This document shows positions 44,688-54,810 of a stretch of 64,000 bases of DNA, in pieces. The notes beneath the pieces were generated by a model, which searched no databases, was not told the DNA's origin, and saw only the letters and a program-made list of their open reading frames with translations. Position 1 is the first letter of the stretch, and every line of letters starts with the position of its first letter. The stretch is from Deferribacteres bacterium (GTDB taxonomy: Bacteria > Zhuqueibacterota > Zhuqueibacteria > Zhuqueibacterales > Geothermadaptataceae), in assembly GCA_020633675.1 (NCBI GenBank), contig JACKDE010000003.1, forward strand, positions 62,001-126,000, read 5' to 3'. The translations under genes were made by a program, and so were the position numbers.

Positions 44688-45149
44688 ATGAATTACTGGC
44701 TTTTTAAAACCGAACCGAATACTTACTCAATTGACGATTTGAAAAACGAGCCAAATAAAATCACGCATTGGGATGGTATTCGCAATTACGCCGCACGCAA
44801 TTTCCTCCGCGACGAAGTCAAAAAGGGCGATCTGGTGCTGATTTACCATAGCGTGGTGAAACCACCGCAGCTTGTTGGTGTGGCCAAGGTTGTGAAAGAA
44901 GCCTACCCGGATCACACAGCATTCGATGCCAATAGTCATTATTTTGATCCAAAGAGTAAAAAGGACAATCCGACCTGGGTCATGGTCGATATCGAGTATG
45001 TGCGGCACCTGGACAATCCTGTCACGCTTGACCAAATCAGGAACACACCAACACTCGAAAATATGGTTTTGCTCAAAAACAGCCGTCTTTCCATCCAGCC
45101 AGTCACCTCCACCGAGTGGTCCATCATCACTGAAATGGCAAAAGATTGA
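44688..45149 (+). CDS. EVE domain protein
   Basis: A 153-residue protein that is entirely an EVE domain (YWLFKTEPNTYSIDDL, WDGIRNYAARNFL, GDLVLIYHS, SLIQPVTSTEW-like end), the PUA-related fold that recognises modified bases in DNA or RNA. The ATG at 44688 has GGAGATGAG upstream; the frame extends farther but lacks a start signal. It sits between two dehydrogenase genes, in one run with both; no restriction or modification genes are near. Confidence 0.88.
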   Translation: MNYWLFKTEPNTYSIDDLKNEPNKITHWDGIRNYAARNFLRDEVKKGDLVLIYHSVVKPPQLVGVAKVVKEAYPDHTAFDANSHYFDPKSKKDNPTWVMVDIEYVRHLDNPVTLDQIRNTPTLENMVLLKNSRLSIQPVTSTEWSIITEMAKD

Positions 45150-45176
45150 GCGCATATACTTCACCCTGAGGGTACT

Positions 45177-45980
45177 ATGCAAATAGCAGGTCAATCAGCT
45201 TTGATTACCGGCGCCGCCCGCGGCATCGGCCGCGCGACTGCACTTGATTTGGCTAAAGCCGGTGCGGATATTATTGGAACGGATGTGGATGCCGATGGCC
45301 TTGCGGAGACCGGATGCCAGGTTCAATCCCTTGGCCGTTCTTTTCTCAGCTTTGTCGGCGATATCAGCACTCGCAAAACTGTACAGGGTTTGGTCGAAGT
45401 GGCTGCGCAGTCTGAACGTGGATTTGCCATTTTGATCAACAATGCCGGCGTTGCGCCATGCGGTGCTTTTACTGGCCGCTCATTTGAGGAGTGGACCAAA
45501 GCCATCAATATCAACCTGCTTTCCTTGATGCATTTGACCTGGCTTGCGCTGCCGCATTTAGCGACGTACCCGCAAGCACACATCGTAAACATTGCCAGTG
45601 TTGCCGGCAAATTCGGTGGCGAGGGATTGACGGCCTATGCTGCATCCAAGCACGGCGTGGTTGGCTTTAGTTCATCGCTACGTGAAGAGCTGGCAGACCG
45701 GCGAATCGGTGTGAGCTGGATTTGCCCGTCATACGTCAACACGCGCATTGTTGAGGGCATCAAGCGCTCTTTTATCACGCCGATAGTTGAGGTCGAGCAG
45801 GTTGCGCACGCAATCCGCAAAGCCATTTTAAAAAATCAGGCTGAAATTTTTGTGCCGCGTTTCATGCGATTGCCAGTCGATATTTTGCCGGCAATTTTCC
45901 CAAATTTCAGTCGAAAAATTTCAAAATATACCAAGGCAGCACAAGGCTGGTTGCATGCTGAAAAGAGGCTGAATTATTAA
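45177..45980 (+). CDS. Short-chain dehydrogenase/reductase
   Basis: A 267-residue dehydrogenase with TGAARGIGRA, NNAGVAP, the Ser in NIASVAG and YAASKHG for Tyr-Lys. The C-terminal helix (FPNFSRKISKYTKAAQG) resembles membrane-associated members acting on lipids or retinol-like substrates. GAGGG lies before the ATG. It begins 27 bases after the EVE gene. Confidence 0.9.
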   Translation: MQIAGQSALITGAARGIGRATALDLAKAGADIIGTDVDADGLAETGCQVQSLGRSFLSFVGDISTRKTVQGLVEVAAQSERGFAILINNAGVAPCGAFTGRSFEEWTKAININLLSLMHLTWLALPHLATYPQAHIVNIASVAGKFGGEGLTAYAASKHGVVGFSSSLREELADRRIGVSWICPSYVNTRIVEGIKRSFITPIVEVEQVAHAIRKAILKNQAEIFVPRFMRLPVDILPAIFPNFSRKISKYTKAAQGWLHAEKRLNY

Positions 45981-46035
45981 GACTTACCCGTTGTGTGGAT
46001 GAAATAAGCCGTTTATGAGCACAAAATGGCCCAAA

Positions 46036-46124
46036 TTGTCATGCCGGAGGCATCTATTTTGACATTTTCGCGGAATATAGCGAAGTTTCCTTACGATGCC
46101 GAATAGATTCATCCTGAATGACAA
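46036..46124. repeat. Long imperfect palindrome (GTCATTC type)
   Basis: Arms 46036-46058 and 46102-46124 match at 19 of 23 positions as an inverted repeat (left begins TTGTCATGCC, right ends GAATGACAA), with 43 bases between. The left arm also contains the small hairpin ATGCC-GGA-GGCAT. The rest of the 269-base gap (45981-46249) holds no gene. Confidence 0.55.
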
Positions 46125-46249
46125 GGGTACTATTGCTACATAAAAACAATGGTTTATCCAAAAGGACTATCGCAAAAACAATTCGCACAACGCGTTAAGA
46201 CTTGACTGTTTGAAGAATACTTGATTGATAAAATTTCGCGGGGGCCATT

Positions 46250-46873
46250 ATGGCACAAGAACGACATCTACGAGCTGCATCATTTGTGCTTTGTTTTTCG
46301 ACGCTTTTTCAGTTCTCGAGCTGCACAACAGCTGTGAATCGCTCTGCGATTTCATACAACATGCAGGTGCTTTCGACAGAATTGATCAAAACGCGTCAGC
46401 TTACGCCAGATGATCTCAAAAAAATTCAATTTTATATCGGTCGGGACCTGATATTTTCGGGGCGAAGTATAGCTCAGAACAGCTCGACCACGAACAACAG
46501 GCTATTGCTCGCAGATTCCATAACTTTCGACACCATCACACTGCGCAGCAAAACGCCCGGCACAGCCACCAAAGTCTGGAAAAACAATGAATTCCTGATC
46601 TTTGGTGCCTCGTTTAAAATTGCTGTTTGCTTTATTCCTGAATCCGGTCTCTGCGAACAGGAACATTTGATTTTCAGCCCGGATCGCAGCGGTCTTTACC
46701 GGCTCGAATCGCAACCATGGAACGGCACGCTGAAGTATGGCGAGCAAAATTTCCAATGTTTGACAGGCTGCGTCAACAATTTTCTCTATTTTGAACGCGG
46801 GGCGATGAACAGGCTGATCCAAAAGCGGCGCACCCTGCCGGGTCGCACTTTCAGCACGGCGCAATCCCGATGA
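46250..46873 (+). CDS. Lipoprotein of unknown function
   Basis: A 207-residue protein with a lipoprotein-type signal (FVLCFSTLFQFSSC, Cys25). The mature part begins with ISYNMQVLSTELIKTRQLTP, includes IQFYIGRDLIFSGRS and may be mostly beta. I recognise no family. It is 46 bases ahead of the Asp-box propeller gene and could be its partner. GGGGG precedes the ATG. Confidence 0.65.
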   Translation: MAQERHLRAASFVLCFSTLFQFSSCTTAVNRSAISYNMQVLSTELIKTRQLTPDDLKKIQFYIGRDLIFSGRSIAQNSSTTNNRLLLADSITFDTITLRSKTPGTATKVWKNNEFLIFGASFKIAVCFIPESGLCEQEHLIFSPDRSGLYRLESQPWNGTLKYGEQNFQCLTGCVNNFLYFERGAMNRLIQKRRTLPGRTFSTAQSR

Positions 46874-46918
46874 ACGGATCGCCTGCAATTGACCACTTCG
46901 ATTCCGGAAAGAGAGTTC

Positions 46919-49495
46919 ATGACAACCTATCGGCGATATCGCCCTTTCATTTTGTTCACTGCTTTTATTCTGCTCACCATTGTCCTTTTTTTTCAACTTG
47001 CAGGCAAAAAAACACACCCACCGGGCAAATACCCAAACGATTGGGCAATGCGTCAACGCATTTTTCCGACAGGTAAAGTCGACAAAAAGGCAGCGCTGCA
47101 AGCTGTTCAGGCTGCGCAGCAACAACGAATGCATGTGCTGAAATCACAAACCGCGATTGCCGAATGGGAATTTGTCGGGCCAACCAATATCGGTGGCCGT
47201 ATCAGCGACATCGAATACAATCCAACCGATCCCCACATTGTATATGCTGGTGCAGCCACAGGTGGTGTTTTCCGCTCCAATGATGGCGGCTCAAGCTGGC
47301 AGCCGATTTTTGACGAGCAGGCAGTTTTGCCGATCGGCGACATCGCTATTGATCCGGCTCAACCCCGGACGATCTATGTCGGCACTGGTGAGGCGAATGG
47401 TGGGCACAACAATTTCCCCGGTGGCGGTATATTCAAATCCATAGATGGCGGGCAAAGCTGGCAACATGCCGGCTTGACTGAGACCACTTCGATTTCACGT
47501 ATCGTTGTCAATCCGTTGCAACCGAATATCGTTTATGCTGCGGCCATCGGTTCTTATTTCAGCCCCGATCCGCACCGAGGCGTGTATAAAAGCGATGATG
47601 GCGGGCAAAACTGGCGAAAAGTCCTGTTTTTAAGCGATTCCGCCGGCGTGATCGACCTGGTGATTCATCCGCAAAAGCCCAATATTTTGTTCGCAGCAGG
47701 CTGGCATCGTATTCGGCCCGCAACTGGCGACGTCACCTTTACCGGCGCGAATAGCGCGGTTTTTAAAAGCGTAGACGGTGGCTTTTCCTGGGAAAAGTTG
47801 GGGCAAAACAGCGGCCTGCCTGCCCCCGATGTCAGTATTGGACGCATCGGTCTGACGATTTGCACTGAGCAGCCCGATCATCTTTACGCACTGTACTCGG
47901 ACGGATTTTATCATTACGGTCTCTATCGCACACGCGATGGCGGGGCGACCTGGAGCCGCACAGATCAGTTCAGGGGCTTGCGCTCGGGCACAGGCAATCT
48001 GAGCTGGTATTTAGGGCAGGTGCGGGTGGCGCCCGACAATCCCGAAAAAGTTTTCGTACTCGACGTCGGTCTGATGGGATCTGAAGATGGCGGGCAGACC
48101 TGGCCGATTTTTCACCTGGGCGGCTTTGGCAGCCCACATGTCGATCATCATGCGCTCGCGTTTCACCCCGAAAAACCAAACCACATTCTCAATGGCAACG
48201 ATGGTGGTATTTACCTGTCGACCAATGCAGGGAGAAATTGGAAAAAGGCTCCCGAGTTGCCGATCACCCAATTCTACCATATTTCGCACGATCCTTCCAA
48301 TCCCGAGCGCGTTTTTGGTGGTACGCAGGACAACGGTACTGTGCGCACACTAACAGGCGGCAACAACGATTGGGATCACATTCTGGGCGGAGACGGTTTT
48401 TATGTGCTGATCGATCCCACCGACCCGGAAACAATATATGCTGAATCTCAATTTGGCGGTCTGGCCAAAACCCGCGATGGTGGGCAGAGTTGGCGCGTGG
48501 TTTTAAACGGCATAAGCGTCTCCGAACCAACGAATTGGTCCACCCCGATTTTGATGGATGCCCAAAATAGCCATATACTTTACTATGGCACCACCCGCAT
48601 TTATAAAACCTGGGATGGCGGCGAGAGCTGGCACGCGATCAGCTCTGCGCTCGGTAATTCGAGCAGTGCGACGGTTACCACAATCGCACCGTCGCCGACG
48701 GATAGCGCAGTTGTCTATGCCGGCACCGAGGATGGCCAGGTCTGGATCACTCGCGATGCTGGCGGAAGCTGGCTCAATATCACGAATGATCTGCCATTGC
48801 GTTGGGTTACGCGCCTGCGCGTCGATCCCCTGGATGCGGAAATTGCCTATGTGACCTTTTCCGGATTGAAGTGGGACTCCCCCCTGCCTCACGTCTTTCG
48901 TACCGGCAATGGTGGGGCCACCTGGACAGATATCAGCAACAATTTGCCGGATGCACCGGTCAATTCGATCCTGGTCGATCCGGTGGACCGCAACGCACTC
49001 TACGTCGCTACCGACATCGGTGTCTACTTCAGCGGTAATCGCGGCGGAGCCTGGCAGGCATTCGGGCGCGGCATGCCGATGGTGTCCGTGTACGATCTGG
49101 ATATCGACCAGACCAATCGCTATTTGCTCGCCGGCACACACGGACGGTCAATTTATCGCATCCAGCTCGGCAGCACTACAGGAATTGCTGACAATCCCCA
49201 TCCCCAAAATCTGACAAATTTTGAATTGGCGCAAAACTATCCAAATCCATTCAATGCCGAAACACAAATTCGAGTCTCACTGCTACGAGACGAACACGTT
49301 TCGCTGGACATTTACGCCGCAAATGGTCAGCATGTGGCACAAGTGGTTCACCAAAAACTTGCTGCAGGCCAACATACATTCAACTGGAGCGGCAAAACAT
49401 CGGCAGACAAAGCTGCACCTTCCGGCGTCTACTTTTATCGGCTCACAACAGCAACCGGCCAGGCAGCAACACGCCGAATGATTTTGCTTAAATAA
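46919..49495 (+). CDS. Sortilin-like Asp-box propeller protein with Por-type sorting domain
   Basis: An 858-residue surface or secreted protein. A hydrophobic segment (FILFTAFILLTIVLFFQLAG) near residue 10 anchors or exports it. The body holds about ten Asp-box repeats (SNDGGSSW, SIDGGQSW, SDDGGQNW, TRDGGATW, TWDGGESW, TGNGGATW and others), the pattern of BNR/VPS10 propellers. The C-terminus carries FELAQNYPNPFNAETQIRVS and ends SGVYFYRLTTATGQAATRRM, the type IX sorting domain. Such proteins often bind or hydrolyse extracellular polymers; catalytic residues of sialidases were not identified. The start at 46919 follows GGAAAGAGAG. Confidence 0.88.
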   Translation: MTTYRRYRPFILFTAFILLTIVLFFQLAGKKTHPPGKYPNDWAMRQRIFPTGKVDKKAALQAVQAAQQQRMHVLKSQTAIAEWEFVGPTNIGGRISDIEYNPTDPHIVYAGAATGGVFRSNDGGSSWQPIFDEQAVLPIGDIAIDPAQPRTIYVGTGEANGGHNNFPGGGIFKSIDGGQSWQHAGLTETTSISRIVVNPLQPNIVYAAAIGSYFSPDPHRGVYKSDDGGQNWRKVLFLSDSAGVIDLVIHPQKPNILFAAGWHRIRPATGDVTFTGANSAVFKSVDGGFSWEKLGQNSGLPAPDVSIGRIGLTICTEQPDHLYALYSDGFYHYGLYRTRDGGATWSRTDQFRGLRSGTGNLSWYLGQVRVAPDNPEKVFVLDVGLMGSEDGGQTWPIFHLGGFGSPHVDHHALAFHPEKPNHILNGNDGGIYLSTNAGRNWKKAPELPITQFYHISHDPSNPERVFGGTQDNGTVRTLTGGNNDWDHILGGDGFYVLIDPTDPETIYAESQFGGLAKTRDGGQSWRVVLNGISVSEPTNWSTPILMDAQNSHILYYGTTRIYKTWDGGESWHAISSALGNSSSATVTTIAPSPTDSAVVYAGTEDGQVWITRDAGGSWLNITNDLPLRWVTRLRVDPLDAEIAYVTFSGLKWDSPLPHVFRTGNGGATWTDISNNLPDAPVNSILVDPVDRNALYVATDIGVYFSGNRGGAWQAFGRGMPMVSVYDLDIDQTNRYLLAGTHGRSIYRIQLGSTTGIADNPHPQNLTNFELAQNYPNPFNAETQIRVSLLRDEHVSLDIYAANGQHVAQVVHQKLAAGQHTFNWSGKTSADKAAPSGVYFYRLTTATGQAATRRMILLK

Positions 49496-49581
49496 GCTCT
49501 GTTCGAAATCCGGCCAGGCATTAAAGAGCCAATAAAAGTATTACTGACTGCAAGCGCATAAAAAAGGCAAAAGGACATCAC

Positions 49582-50730
49582 ATGTCATCACAAAACTCAT
49601 CACGTATTCATCCGAACGATCCACTCTGGTCAAAGGCGCTAACGCTGCACAAAAAAGCAATCGTGATCGACACACACTCGGACTTACCAATGCGCATGCT
49701 GGATGATAACGTCGACATCAGCAAGCGCCGCGACAAAGGCCACCAGGACATCCCACGCATGCTCGAAGGCGGGCTCGATACGCAATTTTTAGCAATTTAC
49801 ATCAGCAATGAGTACGCAGGCAATAGCGCGATGAAACGTGCGATCGAAATGGTGGAGCCGGTTTTTGCAGCTCTCGACCAGCACGCCGAGTCGATCGAAC
49901 TGGCGACATCGCCTTCCGACATTTGCCGGCTGAAAAAGGAAGGCAAAATTGCAGCCGTTTTGGCGCTGGAGGGCGGCCATGCGCTGGAAGGCAGCCTGCT
50001 TGCGCTGAAGCTTTTTTATCGCATCGGATTCCGCTACATGACGCTAACCCACATCCGTCACAATGATTTGAGCGATTCATCCACCGATGAACCAAAGCAC
50101 AATGGCTTGAGCGATCTCGGTAAAGAAATGGTGCGTGAGATGAACAGGCTCGGTATGATGGTAGACGTCTCCCACATCTCTGACGCCGCATTTTGGGATG
50201 TGCTTAAAACATCGAGCGCACCGGTTTTGGCGACTCACAGCTCCGCTCGTGAAATTGCAAGCCTGCCGCGCAATATGAGCGATGAAATGATCCAGGCGAT
50301 GGCAGAGCGCGGCGGTGTGATCCAGCTTTGCTTTGGATCGGCATTCCTGCACCCTGCCTGGGCTGAGCGCGGCAAAGAGGTTTTTCGGCGAATCAATGAA
50401 AGCAAAAGTGGCGCACTGGATTTGTGGTCGAAAATCTGGGCGGAGCTGAACGAGAGCGATCCATTGCCACAGCCGCAGATCGATGATTTGATCGCGCACA
50501 TCGATCACGTTGTGAAACTGGTCGGAGTGGATCATGTGGGATTGGGATCGGACTACGATGGCGTGGATTACGTGCCGGAAGGTCTCGATGACGTCAGTAT
50601 GCTGCCGAACATCACCTTTGCGCTCTGCAAAAAAGGCTACAGCGACGCAGCGATCGAAAAAATATTGGGTGGGAACCTGCTGAGATTGTGGCAGGAAGTG
50701 GAAAAAACGGCAGCATTGAAGCACAGCTGA
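49582..50730 (+). CDS. M19 family dipeptidase
   Basis: A 382-residue zinc dipeptidase of the renal dipeptidase type. Zinc ligands: DTHSD (His, Asp), LEGGHAL (Glu), VDVSHIS (His) and THSSAR (His), with GLGSDYDG as the substrate/zinc Asp loop. There is no signal peptide, so it is cytoplasmic. AAAGGA lies before the ATG. It converges on the minus-strand gene with a 41-base gap and no clear terminator. Confidence 0.92.
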   Translation: MSSQNSSRIHPNDPLWSKALTLHKKAIVIDTHSDLPMRMLDDNVDISKRRDKGHQDIPRMLEGGLDTQFLAIYISNEYAGNSAMKRAIEMVEPVFAALDQHAESIELATSPSDICRLKKEGKIAAVLALEGGHALEGSLLALKLFYRIGFRYMTLTHIRHNDLSDSSTDEPKHNGLSDLGKEMVREMNRLGMMVDVSHISDAAFWDVLKTSSAPVLATHSSAREIASLPRNMSDEMIQAMAERGGVIQLCFGSAFLHPAWAERGKEVFRRINESKSGALDLWSKIWAELNESDPLPQPQIDDLIAHIDHVVKLVGVDHVGLGSDYDGVDYVPEGLDDVSMLPNITFALCKKGYSDAAIEKILGGNLLRLWQEVEKTAALKHS

Positions 50731-50771
50731 CGATCAAGCGGTGTCAAACAATACAGTCTATGGGCAAATGC

Positions 50772-51926
50772 CTAATTTTCTTCTGCAAGGCGTTGTGATA
50801 CCGGGCGCTCAACTGCATCGATGAGTTGGCTTTCTGATTCAACTGGTTCGTTTTCTTTCGGCCTCAGCTCGCCCATCACCACCAAAGCGCCAAGCGCTGC
50901 TGGCATGTAGAGCAAAAAGAAGCGCTGCAGCAGCGTGAAGACCGGCAGCAAATACGCCGGCATAATGGTAGACATCAGCGCGCCCGTGCTCAATTCAGCT
51001 ATGCCACTCCCCCCCGGACTCGGTGAAAAATACAGGATGAACAAAATCATCGCCTGGATCGCCATCATCTGCATAAAATCGGCATCGACACCCAGCCCGC
51101 GCATCACAAAATAGGCCAGCACGAATTTGTTCACGTACATCACGATCGTGAGCACAAAGCTGAATGGCAACAAGTGCGGTTCACGTTTGATGAAATTCGT
51201 GCAAATTTCATGATAGCGGTCGAGTTCATTGACGGCCATCTCCCCTATACGTGCGACCTGTGAGGCCATTTTTCCAGAGCGATTGCGCAGGAATGCAGTG
51301 ATTTTCTCGATCAGCATGCCGATCAGATCTGGCCGCCACAAGGCAATGGCGAAAAGCGCTGCCAAAAAAGCAAAAATAAAAAAACCATACCGGATGAGAT
51401 ACTGAACAATGACCTGTGAAAACTTTTGCTGCACAAAAAACATCGCAAAGCTTGCGGCCAGCAGGAAAAAGACCAGCGTAGATAGGAAATTGATGACACT
51501 GACGGAGATGGCGCCTGGTAGCGGAATGCCACCGCGATACAGCACAAAAAGCTGGGCCGGGCCGCCGCCGCTTTGAGAAGGCGTAACAGATCCCATGAAC
51601 AAGTTAGCGATATTGGCGCGAAAGCAGAGCAATTGGTGGACATCGGGTTTGATTTTGCGCACGAAAATATGATTGCGATAACCGCCGATCCAAAGATCAA
51701 ACGCAGAGAGCGCCATTGCCAGCAAGAGATATTTCACTTCCAATTGTGTCAATGCCTTGACTGTGTCCGGTGTGCTGGTATAAAAAAACAGCACTGTCAG
51801 TCCGGCAACTGAAAGGAAAATAAAATAGCGCAGGCCCTTCAGAATGAGCTTTTTATCGAGCAATTGCGAAAATTTATTGTTGTTCGCTTCAGCGTCTGCT
51901 GTGCGTTCTCCATTCACTTCTTTCAA
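50772..51926 (-). CDS. YbhN/MprF-type integral membrane protein (LPG_synthase_TM)
   Basis: A 384-residue protein with about eight membrane helices. QSGGGPAQLFVLYRGGIPLP and FILYFSPSPGGSGIAELS are the marks of the YbhN/AglD family, seen in lipid or glycan transfer and flipping. The start is a non-ATG codon: TTG at 51926 with AAGG upstream, or GTG at 51917. It follows the Gfo/Idh/MocA gene by 110 bases. Confidence 0.88.
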   Translation of the reverse strand: MKEVNGERTADAEANNNKFSQLLDKKLILKGLRYFIFLSVAGLTVLFFYTSTPDTVKALTQLEVKYLLLAMALSAFDLWIGGYRNHIFVRKIKPDVHQLLCFRANIANLFMGSVTPSQSGGGPAQLFVLYRGGIPLPGAISVSVINFLSTLVFFLLAASFAMFFVQQKFSQVIVQYLIRYGFFIFAFLAALFAIALWRPDLIGMLIEKITAFLRNRSGKMASQVARIGEMAVNELDRYHEICTNFIKREPHLLPFSFVLTIVMYVNKFVLAYFVMRGLGVDADFMQMMAIQAMILFILYFSPSPGGSGIAELSTGALMSTIMPAYLLPVFTLLQRFFLLYMPAALGALVVMGELRPKENEPVESESQLIDAVERPVSQRLAEEN

Positions 51927-52036
51927 AAATAAGCCTTTTGGTTGATTCGTGAAAAATAGACTATCCGGTTCATTGCAGGAGCATGGCGCACTACGCTCTT
52001 CCCTTATTTGCTTGCAATCCTGATTTTAAAAATTTT

Positions 52037-53029
52037 TCATTGCGCCACGCGCTCAAATTTGCCAGTAGACAACGAAGTGTAAGCAGCATGTACAATCGCC
52101 ATATCACGGCGAGCCACCCGCAGTGACATGGCTGGCTGCCTCTGCTCAATCACACAATCGACGAAATGTTTGAGCATTTCACGATAGCCCATGAGGTCGA
52201 GCAGACCTGGAACGTAAAGGCGCGTCTTTTTGCCGAGCAAAAGAGCCAATACGCCGTTGCTCTCAAATTGAATATTGCCCTCGGTACCGCAGATTTTTGA
52301 CCAGCACAGACCTCCGATGCGATTGCTTAGATTCCACGAATGCAGCATTTTGCCGATTGTGCCATCGCTGAATTTAAACAGCACCTCCATGCTATCTTCA
52401 AACGGTGCGATCTTTTTGTACGCCTTTCCCGGTTGTGCCGCCAACACTTCACTGACCTCACCACCGATGCTGCAAATCAGATTGATCCAGTGCACACCTC
52501 CTTCCAGCAATGCTCCACCTCCCATCATTTCCGCATCGGCACGCCAGCCGGATATCTTGCTGCGCTTGGTGCGATTCAATTCGATAAAGAGCGGATCCCC
52601 AATTGCGCCATCTGCTATGCTGGCGCGCAAAGTTGAAATGAGCGGCTTAAAAAAGTAATTCTCTGCCACCATGCACGGAACGTCAACAGCTTGTACAGCG
52701 TTCTCGATTTCGCTGAGTTCTTCCAGCGTCCGCGTGATCGGTTTTTCGATCAGCATCGGCTTACTATGCTTTGCCGCAAGTCTGGCATGCTCAACATGAT
52801 AAGCATGCGGTGTGCAAATGAAAACGGCATCGACATCCGGGTCAGCACACGCTTCTTCGTAGCTGCCAAAAGCGCCGACGCCTTTAAACATGCGTTGGTA
52901 TTCGCGGGCCTTCTCGATGTCCCGGCTGGCATAGGACAAATCGATGCGCGATTTCATGGTGCGGGCAACGCGGCTATGCAATTTTGCAACCGAACCGCAC
53001 CCGAGCAGACATATGTTGATTTTTTGCAT
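52037..53029 (-). CDS. Gfo/Idh/MocA family oxidoreductase
   Basis: A 330-residue NAD(P)-dependent sugar oxidoreductase. GCGSVAKLH (residue ~10) binds the dinucleotide and EKPITRTLEE carries the conserved Lys. GGALLEGGVHWINL, near residue 172, holds the catalytic His. The C-terminal alpha/beta domain is complete. Members act on sugars, inositols and sugar-nucleotides. It starts 45 bases after the GMC oxidoreductase stop, so the two probably form a two-step sugar-oxidising pair. Confidence 0.9.
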   Translation of the reverse strand: MQKINICLLGCGSVAKLHSRVARTMKSRIDLSYASRDIEKAREYQRMFKGVGAFGSYEEACADPDVDAVFICTPHAYHVEHARLAAKHSKPMLIEKPITRTLEELSEIENAVQAVDVPCMVAENYFFKPLISTLRASIADGAIGDPLFIELNRTKRSKISGWRADAEMMGGGALLEGGVHWINLICSIGGEVSEVLAAQPGKAYKKIAPFEDSMEVLFKFSDGTIGKMLHSWNLSNRIGGLCWSKICGTEGNIQFESNGVLALLLGKKTRLYVPGLLDLMGYREMLKHFVDCVIEQRQPAMSLRVARRDMAIVHAAYTSLSTGKFERVAQ

Positions 53030-53074
53030 TGGTTACTTTTTCATTTTATCAAATCAGGCAACTTTGTGTCGGTT

Positions 53075-54700
53075 TCAGCGAACATCTGCATCGCTTTCTG
53101 TTTTTCTTTCACCGACATGATGCTGCCAATTCTCGGCCACATAATCACTGACCCGTAAAGCATTGGCCGCAATCGTCAGGCTCGGATTAACACCGCCGGC
53201 TGTCGGCATAAAACTGCCGTCTACAACAAATAAATTTTTGATGCCGAAAAAGTTGCAATACGGATCCAGGACTGCAGATTCGGGAGAACTGCCGAAGCGG
53301 CAGGTGCCAATGGCATGCGAATAGGTATTGATCGGCTTCCGCACGCGAATTGCGGCTCCGGCTTTGCGCAAAATGCGCGCGCCTTCACGATACAGAGCAC
53401 GCCGGGCGGCCTTATCGCGTTTGTGGTACTGACTGTGCACGGAAGCAATCGGACTACCAAAAGCATCTTTTTGAATCGCATGCAGCTTGACCCGATTCTC
53501 CGGATTCGGCAAATCCTCTGCAATGCATAAAAGGTAGCTGTGAAACCGGGTGGTTGCTGCGCCGATGGTGCTGATTGGCGGCGGTGCCTGAGACTGAATG
53601 TACTCAGCCGGCGGCACCTGCAAGGCTTGAATCATGCCCCACGGGCCCGGCAAATCACTCCGCTCAGGATTGCCGTAATAAAAATCGGTGATCGCAACTT
53701 GTTTATTGAAACGCCGTTCCGGATTGGTTTCGAACGGAAAAATACCGATCACTATCCCGTTGCAGTGTCGCAGCAGATAGCGGCCGACCAGATCACCATT
53801 GTATTTCGACTGATTCAATCCAGAAGCGAGCAGCAATTTGGCGGAGCCAATAGCGCCAGCGGATACAATGCAAAGGCCGCAGGCAACCTGGAAAGCGTCT
53901 CCAGTTTTCGTATCCACGCAGGCGACAGCGGTAATCCGGCCATTGTGATGCACCAGCCTGTTCGCAACAACATTCGGGCGTATGACCGCGCCCTCACCTA
54001 TGGCTTGCGGCAAGATGGTCACCGACAAATCATTTTTTGCACAAATTTTACAGGGGAACAGATCGCAGGTCGTGCAGTGTACACAAGCCTTACGCTCATG
54101 ATCTTTGTGATAGTTGATTGCGAGCGGCAACGGGAACGGCTGTAACCCCAGCGAGCTGGCCGCATCGGCAATAAGTTGGGCTGCTTTGCTGTAGCGCGGA
54201 AATTTTTGCGGATAGTCTGCTTCACGCGGTGGCTCGCACGGATCAGCCTTGCTCTCACCTGCAACATCCAGCATGGCCTCAGCGCGGTCATAGTAGCTGG
54301 CAAATTCATCGTACCGTACCGGCCAATCGATGAACGACAAGCCATTGCTTTCCGCGATATCTCCAAAAGTGGTGTGTGCCTGAAAATCGCTTTCGCGTAA
54401 TCTCAGGGAAGCTGCTCCATAAAAGACCGAGCTGCCCCCCACTGCAATGTCCGGCTGCACCATTCCACGCCCGATCATCTGATCCGCTTCGAATGGCGTA
54501 TGCGCTTTATATTTGCGATCGACTAAAATCTGATGGACATCCCATGCGCTGTCATCGCGCGCCACCCAGTCCCCGCGTTCGAGCAGCAAAACATCCAGTC
54601 CGGCACGAGCCAGTTGCAGCGCAGACAGGCTGCCGCCAAAGCCACTGCCAATAATGACAACGTCCCAACGCTTCTGAATGGTTTTTGATTGTACATTCAT
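53075..54700 (-). CDS. GMC family FAD oxidoreductase with Cys-rich insert
   Basis: A 541-residue flavoprotein. IIGSGFGGSLSAL (residue ~16) binds FAD, GGSSVFYGAASLR is the second FAD stretch, and the C-terminal THxIG/CRFG and NPSLTIAANALR regions are typical of GMC enzymes. Near residue 210 lies CVHCTTCDLFPCKICAKND, five Cys in 15 residues, which could bind a metal or Fe-S cluster. Such Cys clusters occur in some gluconate-dehydrogenase-like members. No signal peptide is visible. Likely substrates are polyols or sugar acids; the exact one is unknown. Confidence 0.88.
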   Translation of the reverse strand: MNVQSKTIQKRWDVVIIGSGFGGSLSALQLARAGLDVLLLERGDWVARDDSAWDVHQILVDRKYKAHTPFEADQMIGRGMVQPDIAVGGSSVFYGAASLRLRESDFQAHTTFGDIAESNGLSFIDWPVRYDEFASYYDRAEAMLDVAGESKADPCEPPREADYPQKFPRYSKAAQLIADAASSLGLQPFPLPLAINYHKDHERKACVHCTTCDLFPCKICAKNDLSVTILPQAIGEGAVIRPNVVANRLVHHNGRITAVACVDTKTGDAFQVACGLCIVSAGAIGSAKLLLASGLNQSKYNGDLVGRYLLRHCNGIVIGIFPFETNPERRFNKQVAITDFYYGNPERSDLPGPWGMIQALQVPPAEYIQSQAPPPISTIGAATTRFHSYLLCIAEDLPNPENRVKLHAIQKDAFGSPIASVHSQYHKRDKAARRALYREGARILRKAGAAIRVRKPINTYSHAIGTCRFGSSPESAVLDPYCNFFGIKNLFVVDGSFMPTAGGVNPSLTIAANALRVSDYVAENWQHHVGERKTESDADVR

Positions 54701-54810
54701 TATTCGAAAATCATCAAGTTCAAAAAATCCGGCAGTGAAACATCTTTATAACTTTCTTCCCGATGCGTGCAAGATCGGAATTGCTGGGGCCATCGAAAGT
54801 CAAATGGCGA

